Below are positions 33,801 to 43,844 of a stretch of DNA of 64,000 nucleotides, one piece after another. The notes under the pieces were generated by a model. That model had not been told where the DNA came from, did not search any database, and was given only the letters and a program-made list of their open reading frames with translations. The translations under genes and the position numbers were made by a program. This DNA comes from Dipteris shenzhenensis (lineage: Eukaryota; Polypodiophyta; Polypodiopsida; Gleicheniales), in NCBI GenBank assembly GCA_047967505.1, contig CM106538.1. One strand, written 5' to 3'. The first letter of the stretch is position 1; each line of letters begins with the position of its first letter.

Positions 33801-35180
33801 AGGGCGAGGTTGATTGTTCTAGTTTTGGATGGGCCTTCATATATTGGAGTCTCACCAATGTATCACATTCTCATACTTCTGACTCCCTTAGTAATCTTGG
33901 CATTGCTATGGGGACACTAGCACTAGTATAGTTCTTGAAGTAATCTGGTACTTCACGATATCCAACTCTGATTGTTTTGAATTGGTTGAGTTTGTGGCAT
34001 CATCATCGAGGTCTTAGTATCACCTCATTATTTTAGTACCTTGGGGAATTTGTTTCGCTATAGTGTCAGGATTGCTCTTCATTCTCACATGCGGTTTGAA
34101 TTTGTGAAACTTTTTACGTTAAAAATTGTGGGGTTACTTTCCACTGGCAAAGTATTCCCAAGTAATGGTTCATCTATTGTGCGTGCTCCTTCAATACCTT
34201 TTGGGTCCCATTCAAGTTTAGGAGCCTCACTTGTTGGTGGTACTAAGTTGGTGAGGTTCAACTCCACAATCCTTTGTTGCACTCCTTTAAACTCATTGTA
34301 ATGCTCAACCTTCCCACCTTCGACTTTTTTTCAGGATCTCCTGCTATTATGTATCTTTGGAAGTTTGACTTTGGGAAACTCAACAGCCTTGAGGTTGAGT
34401 TTGTGGCATCATCACTGGGGGTCTTAATATCACCCTCAATTATTTTAGTTTCTTGGGGCATTTCTTTTGTTGTAGTGTCAGGATTGCTCTTCATTCTCAC
34501 ATGTGGTTTGAATTTCTAAAACTTTTTACATTGGGAATTGTAGGGTAACTTTCCACTAGCAATGTATTCCCAAGTAATGGTTCATTTGTTGTGCACGCTC
34601 TTTCAATACCTTTTGGGTCTCATTTGAGTTTAGGAGGCTTAGTTGTTGGTGGTAATAGCTTGGTAAGTTTAAGTTCCACAATCCTTTGTTGCACTGTTTC
34701 AAGCTCATTGTAATGCTCAACCTTGGCTTTGTGTCGACTCCCACCTTCACCTTTTTTTCAGGATCTCTTGCTATTATGTATCTTTGGAGGTTTGACTTTG
34801 GGCAACTCAACAGCCTTGAGGGCATGTAGAATGGCTAAATCATTGTCAAAGACATGGTCTTCCAATTGAGGAATTTCAGCCTCTATCTCTAGGTCCCATG
34901 GTCCATCAGAGCTATCAGTGTCAATGATAGTCTCTTTCGAAGCACTATTCCATTCAAGGTTAGCCACTATAAACATTGGAATTGTAGGACCAATTCAACT
35001 TTTGAGCATGAGTGGAGATCCTAGTTGCATGAAATTTGCATCAATTTTTGGGAGGATTGGATCTAGTGCATGGCAATTGTCAATTGTCGCTAGTGCTTGG
35101 ATCCAATTGTTGATATTACTTTGTGTGTCACCCCTGCCAAGACATTGTGTTGTGGGAGGGCTGATTTTTTGGATGCCATG
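33801..35180 (-). mobile_element. Gypsy copy 2: linker with internal duplication
   Basis: About 245 bases around 34250-34500 recur around 34560-34825. Both read RLLS(F/C)PKSN(F/L)QRYIIA then GDPEKK/RDPEKK and SITMSLK(E/Q)CNKGLW on the minus strand. The linker therefore carries an imperfect internal duplication of about 430-440 bases. No catalytic motif. Confidence 0.6.
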
Positions 35181-35640
35181 GTAGAGGAGGTATCATCCAA
35201 TAGTCTCGAAACATCGATTTTGATCGCTCTTGTCCCCATATTGACTCTCACTACTATGTGCAATTTTGTATTCTAAGTCGTCCGTACCCTAATCATGGAG
35301 CACTGATGCTTCTTGTAGCCAAGGGTGTTGAAGTAAAGCTTGATAAGAAGTCTTAGGCAGATCCAAGACTATGAACTGGAGAGAAAAGTGTAGCCTGGCT
35401 ACCGAACTGGAGAGAAAAGTGTAGCCCGGCTACCTTTATGGGAACCCGATCCAATATGCCCAAGGGTTTTGTGCATGAATCATCTACAAGGTGAATGTTA
35501 AAATGATATTTCTTCATCGGTGGGAGACCCCATGCATCGTAGAGATACTTTGATAAAAAATTCACACCTACGCCACCATCCACAATGGCTTAGACCTCAT
35601 CATGTGCTTTATGGATCAAAGGCATGGTGATATTGCTTAT
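35181..35640 (-). pseudogene. Gypsy copy 2: aspartic protease
   Basis: MDGGVGVNFLSKYLYDAW, then PPMKKYHFNIHLVDDSCTKP and LGILDRVPIKVAGLHFSLQF (35583-35400): a retropepsin-like domain with DGG in place of D(T/S)G. A 42-base direct duplication (GAACTGGAGAGAAAAGTGTA) sits at 35376 and 35405, inside the reading frame. Confidence 0.75.
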
Positions 35641-37780
35641 GTCATCTCACTCACCCAATGAGACTGGGATGTCTTCTCTTTCTTCCACGGGTGGAGGGAG
35701 ACTTTTTGATTCAACCCATCCCTTAAAACTCACCCAAAGGTTGGCACAATTGCGTAAGAGAATTCCAATCGAGATGGAGATAGGGAAACTCAAGATGCTT
35801 GGGAGGGTTGCACCTTTTAGTTGATGTTGCAGAGCATTGTGCTTTGGTCCTAGTTGATGGATCAGTGCTTGATTATGGTGTCGAGACTTGGTGGAGCCAA
35901 GACAGGGATTGGATCTTGAGCTTGCTTATCAGCTTCAAATTGGGATTGTTCCTTCTCCACCCTTTATTTGAGTGGGCCAAATCAAGCCATCTCCAATTCA
36001 GCATTAGGGTATGAAGCATTTTTTATAAGTGGATCTGAAGGCTGAAGTACTCGGTACTTCTTTTCTTGGTGAAGGAATTGCACTTGCACTTTCTTTTAGA
36101 GTAGTTTTTTTCCTTGGATAGGGGCTGATTTTTTGGATGCCTCTTTTTGTTATCATGTGACGACATTTATTTATGGTGGTAGAGTACTCTTGGGCCCTTC
36201 ACTTTGTTGATCAACCCCAATGATGCCTATTGGAACATCAGGATTGCCCTCATTTTGTTGTGGGGGTTTGGATCTGAGGGCTCAATCGATGCAAGCATGG
36301 TCGGTGCCACAATCTCTGCTACAAAGTGGTTGGAAAGTAGCGGGGCTACCATGATGGGGGCACTTGGCAATTTTCTCCACAACTATAACACTTGATTGGT
36401 GTTCAAAATGTGTTTGGTCGAGCTTGATTCGCATAGATTGGTATCAATCCTTTTGCTCCTTCCACATACATAGTACACTGGTACTCCACATCATATTCAA
36501 ATTGTGAATCCACATCCTCGGCTTGAAGTTATTGTAATGGAATTGTCAGAGGAGGGGGATTTGGTGCTCTTGCATATTGTTGTGGATTTTTGAGTAGCTG
36601 TGGAGATTGGGTTCAGATTGGAATGGGATTCAATCTTGGAGGTGGTAGTGCTTGGGAAAACGTGGGTTGCCCATATATTTGAATGGGTGCCGGTTGATAT
36701 TGTTGAGGTTGAAGTGGGTTGTTGCGCATGTTGAACATGCAATTGCTCTCATCGTGCCCCCCGACTACACGGATATGACACCATAGCATTGAAGGTGGAT
36801 TTGATTGTGCATTGATCCTAGACCTCAAGACGGGACATTCATTTGCTGTATGGTTTCTCATGCAATGCGGACACCAGACATTGCCTTGGATAAGTTGGAG
36901 GTTGCAATTAAGGTACATGCAGCTTTGGCTCCATTGCTTGCAGCATTTTTTCTTTGATCTTCATGGTCATTGCCGAGAAGTGAATTTATTCTGATGTCTT
37001 TGCGATGGATTTAAATTGCCTTTTTTGGAGCATCTATCCTTGCTGTCATCACTATCAGAGTTAGAATCCATCATGCCATCTTCAATATCCACCACCACTG
37101 CTCCATGAGCAGTACTGAACATCTTGTAATTGCTTTTCTTCTTCATTTCTTTGTGAATCTTCTTTTTTAGACCTGCAATGAACCATGCCGTCATGTATTT
37201 ATCATTTGGGCATGGCTCACATTTGGCAATCAAACACTTCATTCATGTAAGATAAGTGCGGACTTGTTTGCACGACCTTGTTCGATCTTGCCCAGTTGGA
37301 GTGCTAGGTTATCTTGAAGGCATTCTATTTGGAATCATCATTTGAATTGGTTGGAAAGGAGGGCTCATGTGGCATGTTCCTCTACCAAAACCATTTGGAG
37401 GCTTCATCAACGAATGCCATGGGGAACCAGGTGGCTTTGGTATCATTAGATTAATCACCTCCTGCTCTACAAGTGGCATCAAAGAGTTGAAGGAACTACT
37501 TTGGATCACCGCAGCCATTGTACTTCGGAAGTTTAAATTTGCCCAGGGGTCTTCTTCCATGGTTGTTGAAGTTTGGGTTGTTGAAGAAGTTGTTGCCATA
37601 ATTGTCCAATTCAAGATCATCATCATCACAATGAGGATCTTCCATGTTACTGATTGGATGAGGATGAGGGTTTTTATTAATTGGAGGAAGTGGATTCGGT
37701 GAGGAGGGTTGATGTAGATGCCGACTAGATTGTAATTGCACACACACTTGCCGAGTGTTTGATTGAGTGCATCCTCCTTT
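35641..37780 (-). pseudogene. Gypsy copy 2: gag and zinc knuckle
   Basis: Minus strand. WFPMAFVDEASKWF near 37440-37400, typical of the retrotransposon gag domain, then MKCLIAKCEPCPNDKYMTAW and FIAGLKKKIHKEMKKK near 37240-37150, and WCPHCMRNHTANECPVLRSR near 36870. A Gln/Pro/Thr-rich stretch follows (36740-36500), then unassigned sequence to 35641. Frame is broken repeatedly. Confidence 0.75.
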
Positions 37781-39480
37781 CGTCCAGAAGGTGAGTTGTG
37801 TGCATTATGGGGGTTAGAGATGTGTTAGTAGTGTGCGGAACTTCATGCTAGAAGATGTGCTTAAAATTGTCTTCCTTAAGAGTGGGAGTGTGCCAGTGCA
37901 AACGGATTGTCAATTGGAGGTCCCGAGTGAAAGTTACGGGTGAATTAGTAAAAAAATTAGCCCACACGGGAGCCTAAATTAGCGAGTTCTATAGAGGCCA
38001 AAATGGTGTGTAATGGGCTAGAAAAATATTCCATAGCATGTTGTTTCTATGTGTGAAATTTGGGTTGAAATCAGGTTCAATTTGGGTCCCAAATGAAGGA
38101 GTTACAGAGGGTTAAATTGGGGGAAATATGGCCTTTTGGCGGCTTTGGGCCTTAAGGATGGGTGTGAATGGGCTGAAACTCTAAGAAACTAAACTAGGCT
38201 TAGTTAGTCTAACTAACTAGTCACTCGATTGACCTAATTGAGCTAACTATCCAGTTAACCCAACCTACTCGATTACCTTAACTATCGAGTTAGTTTAATT
38301 AATTGACTGTCAATTAATTTAACCTACTTCTAGTTAGCTTGACCGAACCTACTTGTATAGTTTAATTAATGTAACTAGAGTCTAACCTAGGTACAATTAA
38401 GCTAACTAACTAACTATCACACTTAACCTACCTAGGTTAGCTCAACCTAACTAAGGTTAACTAATATGGTTAGGGTTAGGGTTGTCTTTTTTTTTTTTGG
38501 TTAGGGCTAGGGGGTGGCGGTGGTCGCTGTCAACAGGGTAGAAAGGTGGGGGGGGAGAGGAGGGGCTATGGGATGTGAGAGGGGGGCTTGAAGGGAGAGG
38601 CGAGGGGTGGGTGGAGAGGCAATCAGGGAGCATATCGTAGGAGAGCGATAGGTGGGGTGAGCTTCGGGTAGAAAAGCTTGGCAGGCGTGAGGTGGTGGGT
38701 GGTCCACATCACCACTCGTGGCAGTGGAGCAAGCCAATGGGCAAGCTGGGGTCGAACACTGGAGGCACAGCACCTAGGCAATGATGGGAGGCGCCATGGT
38801 GGGTGTGCGAAGGAGCTTGGTGGCAAGGAGGAGTGGCATTGCCGGTGGAGATGCATCGAAGGAGGCCAGATTGTGGCAGGGGGTGGGATTTTTTTGGGGG
38901 AGGGGAAATGGAGGGGTGACAGAAAAAAAGAGGGTGGAGGGGTGCAGAGGTAGGGTGACGGAAAAAAAAGGGGAGTAGATAGGGGGAGGGGGGATGAAGG
39001 GGGGTCGGGGGTGGAGAGGGGGGTTGACTGTAGAGGAAGGGGGGGATGGGTGGGGTGAAGGGGGGTGGGGGGTGGAGAGGGGGGTGACCGGAAAAAAAAG
39101 GAGTGGTGGATGAAAAACTTGATGTAATTTGAAAGGTGGGGAGATGATCACCTACAATGCTTTCCGAAGTCTTTGTTGATGTAAAAGGATTGTTGAGGGT
39201 AAATATGTATGGTGGGTGGATGGCTAGGTTATCATAGCAACGAGAAGGGCTCGAAGCAAACTCAACGATGAGGATGGGAGTAGGATAGCATTTGATGGAG
39301 AGGGAGCATAGGGCTCAGAGTTTGGAAGAGGAAGAAGAATGAGGGGGTTGATAGGGTTTTTATAGGAATGGAGGTGGAAGGGGATTAGGGTTAGGGTTAA
39401 ATCGTACACGTGCCCAAAAATTTTCATGGTTAACTCATATCCTTTTCTATAAAAAGGAGAAATTTTCAAAATTTTGAGCG
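37781..39480 (-). mobile_element. Gypsy copy 2: leader/LTR region
   Basis: Sequence upstream of gypsy gag. It runs from a unique leader (37781-38180) to a TAACTA/TTAACC-rich stretch (38190-38480), the G-rich block at 38510-39110 and GGGATTAGGGTTAGGGTTAA near 39382. No clean LTR ends or target duplication found. Confidence 0.4.
38510..39110 (+). repeat. G-rich block, quadruplex-prone
   Basis: The plus strand is dense in runs of three to seven G (for example GGTGGGGGGGGAGAGGAGGGG near 38545 and GGGGTGGGGGGTGGAGAGGG near 39060). Many places satisfy four G3+ tracts within short loops. Frames of 65-125 codons here are composition artefacts. Confidence 0.75.
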
Positions 39481-41164
39481 CTACACATTGATGTCTATTG
39501 GATGGTCTAATTTGTTCTTTTAGTGGCTACTTTTTCCCTTCCCGAGATGCAAGGTCTTACTCCTACAATACTCTCTTGGGAACCAGCTCTTCGCAGGGAA
39601 GATGCATTGAGAACAAGGCCACAAGCTTGAGAGCCAAATACATATATCAGCTAGACATAGCCATGCATAAAATGATTTGTAGACGGTAGCTCTTCGACAA
39701 AGCAATCGAAAAGATAAAATGTAAACTATAGCAAAACAGATATAGCATATAAATAATCTATTAAAAGCACAATGTTGCAAGAGGGATGAATATTTAGCCT
39801 TGAGTGATATGTCCATGAGAGTTTGTCATGGTTTATTTTTCACACATACTTGTGTATGTCTACTTTTTACTTAAGACATTAGTCTCCCTAGAAATGGTGC
39901 CAAATGTAGGCTCTATCCCATGGCTTCTACAGGATGAGCAAGGTGTGCAAGGTTCTGAGGTTTTTTGTCACCTACAGGTATATTCATGTCATCGTTGTCA
40001 TGCTTTTGTGAATGGAACACTCATCAACATTGTTGGGGCAATGAAGGCTTCTACCTCCATTGGGGGTTTAAAGGTTTAGGAGAAGGTTCCAGAGTTCAGA
40101 AGGAGGTTCCACGGTTTAGAAGGAGGTTCCATGGTTCAGAACTGCTTATTGGTTTCAGAAGGAGGTTCAAGGTTAAAAAGGGGATCCAAGGTTCATAGTG
40201 GAGAACATGGTGGAGAACTCTTCTCCCTCATAGGTCTTGGAGGCCAAGGGTTGAGGAGCTAATCTAAGAGGGTAAGGGTTTAAGGGGGGATGCCCATTTT
40301 CCGAGTGAAATCTTTTGAGCGTCTGAGTGAAGGGGAAAAAAGCTTCTAACTATGTAAAAATATGGCAAAAGTAGATCAAAACAAAACATAGTTTTACTTA
40401 GAAATATGCAAAGTGTCATAGCAATGCCTATTTTATACACAAATGTTTACATGAATCTTTGGGAATGGTGAGTAACATAATGGGATGGCGTTTGAAGAAA
40501 CCCGCATGTAGAGTAGACTTAAAATTTCCTTATGATCCTTCTTACAACTTTTACTTAATAGGGGGTGACATTGAAAACCATCTCTCAACCTAGCTTCATG
40601 AAAGGGTTTCTCCAAAGAAACCTCATTGAAGCAAGCCATCAAGGTAATTTCACCAGCAAAACCGCTTCTTCCAAGGTAGTTTTGCTCGCAAAACTACCAT
40701 GGACAACATTTTTAGAAGTGACATAACTTTCACAGTCAATGTCCAAATATAGTCATTCAACCACTCATATTGATAAAAAATCTTGATTTGAGCACATCTC
40801 TGGGGTTAGATTTTAGAAAATCTTACATACATAATATTTACATGTATTTTATGAGAGTGATATATAAGCCCAATATGTTGTTATTTATGCTATTAAAACA
40901 CTAGAAAGCTCTTGTCATATTGATATAAATGTGTTTAATAAGTAATTATATATGTATAATATTATTACATTGAGAGTGATTACGAGGGATGTTTCTTAAA
41001 GGAATTATATATATGGGATTCCCAAGAGAGATTATTCCTAGCCTTATGCAAGTACAATCAGAGCTTTGCCGCTACTCCACACACACATTTTGCCCTACTT
41101 GAGTCCATGTTGACCTAGAGTTAACAATGATAAACCCTATTGATCAACATAAAAGATGAAAAGA
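39481..41164. other. No gene recognised
   Basis: AT-rich sequence without a supported gene. It contains a small GGTTC-based minisatellite (separate entry). Confidence 0.4.
40075..40195. repeat. About 22-bp GGAGGTTCC minisatellite
   Basis: Five to six imperfect copies of (C/T)AGAAGGAGGTTCCA(C/T)GGTT in tandem, with one interruption. Confidence 0.7.
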
Positions 41165-41300
41165 TTACCAAGCAAATAGTGTTGAAACTTTTTAACACTA
41201 TAAGCCATTTTAAGAGGTTCTTTCTCAGTAGAGCCATAAATCAACTCGCGTGGTGCGATAAGCCAAAGGTTAGTCCATTCTACCATCTAACTATGTCAAA
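41165..41300 (-). mobile_element. Third gypsy fragment (RNase H)
   Basis: GTTGAAACTTTTTAACACTA parallels GTTGAAATTTCTTAACACTA of copy 2 near 32588. On the minus strand it keeps the tail of the RNase H segment. Short and diverged. Confidence 0.55.
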
Positions 41301-41399
41301 ATGATACTAATGGCATATCTTGAAGCATCTACGTGTACATGAAGATTACACCACGACCATAGCATCACAAAGTGCATTCAACTAGCAATGCACCTCCAA

Positions 41400-41948
41400 C
41401 AACAACTGAGACGTCTCATGTGACTCTAACGTTGGTAATGGAAATTATTGCCGTAAATGGAATCTTTCATGATTTTGACAAAATCTAGGAGAATTTAGTT
41501 CAAGCTTATCTTTGCCCTTTGAATGACATGTAGCACAATAGGCTTTTGCCACGTAGGCATATCCACCATGTAAGAAACCTAGTTGCCCCATCAACAAGGC
41601 CAGTCTTTTGGCCACATCCTCTAGCGCGAGATGCCATGTCATTAAAGGCTAAGAGTCTGCCATGTCATCCTCTTATCGTGACACATCATCAACACCTTAA
41701 TAGTTGACACATGGCACCTGACTAGCTTAGCTTTATCTTGCCACATCAATAACCCCCGTTAGCTGACATGTCATCAACCACATCACCTTGATAGGTCAGC
41801 ACTACCATGTAAGCCTCATTGCCACATCAACACACCTGCCCAGCTAACCTACCAACTTAGCAGGCATCCAGAGTCAAGGTGCCACATGGCACACAAATCC
41901 TCTATCAAGCACAGTTACCCCTTCAGAGGCACACTGTGCACACTAGAT
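41400..41948 (+). mobile_element. Decayed copia leader fragment
   Basis: Rich in GCCACATCA, GACACATGGCAC, GACATGTCATCA and GGTCAGC words that match the ACGT-rich leader of the complete A element (60.3-60.6 kb, opposite orientation). Most CACGT sites there appear as CACAT or ATGT here, consistent with CpG loss. It abuts the family B gag resumption at about 41949. Confidence 0.5.
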
Positions 41949-43726
41949 AGATGAATTTTGATGCAGAGACTAAGGCAATATTTCTCTTGTGATCATTGCC
42001 ATCCTCATCATATACCTTCCATACAGTTGTCAGTAGCTTTGCACCTGGTGTAGTACTAAATTTTGATGATGTTGTGGGTTGCTTGTTGGCCGAGGAGAGT
42101 AGACGAAAGTCTATGGATGGCAACAAGCAAGACGTAGCCTTAAATGTGCAAAGGGACAGATCACAGTTCAAGGGGAAGTCCCAAGAAAGAGGGAAGTCTT
42201 GTAGCAAATCTAGGGCATGAAACATTGAGTGTTACCATTGTGGTAAGAAGGGCCACATGAAAAAGGATTGCTACAAGCTGAAAAGAGAGCAAAGGGATAA
42301 GAAAAAGAATGCAAATTGGGGTGCAAATACGAAGGAAGAGATTCCAAGGGAGGACAAAGGAAAAATGAAGATCGAGGAGATCAATGCAGTCATCACTAAT
42401 AATAGTGACAATGACATTCTCTTCATGTCTAGTCTACTTGTAGACTTGCTTACCCCTTCAGATGATGCATATTCCCAAGATTGGATTTTGGATTTTGGTG
42501 CTTTATTCCATGTTACTCCCCATAGGGAATGGTTCTCCACTTATGACACTGGAAAAATAGGTTGTGTGCATCTTGTAGTGGGAGTAGGTGACATAAAGTT
42601 TTTTGCAAATGGGTCTTATTTTAGTGGGTCAGCTAGATGATGTTGGTTTTCAAACCATCTTTGGTTTTTAGAGTTGGAAAATTCAAAAGGACTCTATGGT
42701 TTTGGTAAGAGGAGCAAGTGTGGGACATTGTATTCCTTATATGTATCACGATGTCTGATCATGTTGTTGCAATAACCGAGCAACCAAGTACTTCTTTGTG
42801 GCATAGCCGGTTGGGGCACATGAGCCAAAATGGAATGAAACTCTTATGCCTTTTGGGTTATGTACTGCATTTAAGTTTTTCTAACTTTAAATTTTGTGAG
42901 CATTGTTTCTATGGGAAGTAGACTAAATCAACCCATAAAGGAAGGGAAAAGAAAGAGCTTGAAAGGCTTAATTTGGTGCATTTAGATGTATGTGGTCCCA
43001 TGCCTACATGGTCATTAGGCGGGGCTGAATACTATGTGACATTCATCGATGATGCAACTAGGAAAGTATGGGCTTATGCTATAGCTCTAAAGAATGATGT
43101 TTTTCAGGTATTTCAAAAATGGCTGGCTTTGGTCAAGTAGAACGGTTAAATGTCTACGGACGGACAATCGTGGATAGTATCTCTCTCATGACTTCCAACA
43201 TTTCTGTGATATACATGGGATCAAGAGGGAGCTCACGTCCCCTCGTACTCCATAGCAAAATCCAGTTGCAAAATAGATGAACCACACTATTTAGGAAATG
43301 TTACAATGTATGCTTTCCAATGCAAGTCTTTCTTATGGTTTTTGGGTTGAGGCAATGAAGACTTGAGTGCATGTGATCAATAGATCACCTAGTAAGAGTT
43401 TGGATGGGGTTATTCCTAAAGAGGCATGGAGTGGCAAGAAGCCCTCTTACTCTCATTTGCGTATATTTGGGTGTGAGGCATATATGCACATGTGCCAAAA
43501 GAGCTTCAGAAGAAGCTAGATCTTAAATCTAAGAAATGCATCTTTTTAGGTTATGGTGAAAGTGGAGAGATGGGCTATCATCTTTGGGATCTAGAAGCAA
43601 AGAAGATCATACAAAGCCATGATGTGGCCTTTAATGAGAAGAATATGCATGACACCCATGAGGGATGTGGAAATAAGGAAAATCACTTTCCAGGATGTGA
43701 ATCCACCATGTCGATACATAGCAAGG
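41949..43726 (+). mobile_element. Copia family B, 3' half: gag end, protease, integrase
   Basis: Continues B gag exactly after the point reached at 18604: MNFDAETKAIF, then VLNFDDVVGCLLAEESRRKS. Zinc knuckle CYHCGKKGHMKKDC lies at about 42230-42275. The protease reads WILDFGALFHVTPHREWFST near 42484-42540; its catalytic DSG is DFG, one C-to-T change. HSRLGHMSQNGMKLL and FCEHC (pre-integrase zinc site) lie near 42800-42905, and integrase LVHLDVCGPMPTWSLGGAEY near 42975. The integrase tail LDLKSKKCIFLGYGESGE is near 43510. RT and RNase H are missing: the pol ends directly against a partial LTR. Stops and frameshifts throughout. Confidence 0.85.
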
Positions 43727-43844
43727 TATGAATGACATAGAAGATTAGGGTGTTCTATACCCACCAAAACTTATGTGGCTCTCTTTTATGGCTCTCCCTC
43801 TCTCTCACCTTCTTTCGTTCCTCTTCTGTTGTTGAGATCTCTCA
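43727..43844 (+). repeat. Family B 3' LTR, 5'-truncated (118 bp)
   Basis: TATGAATGACATAGAAGATT through TTGTTGAGATCTCTCA matches the last 118 bases of the B LTR at 20530-20704. The first part of this LTR and all of RT, RNase H and PPT are lost in one internal deletion. It is followed by GGTTG (43845-43849), the target duplication. Confidence 0.85.

Noticed and set aside
38507-39151. Proline-rich minus-strand ORFs (77-125 codons)
   Set aside because: Produced by the C-rich complement of the G-rich block; no start context or family match.
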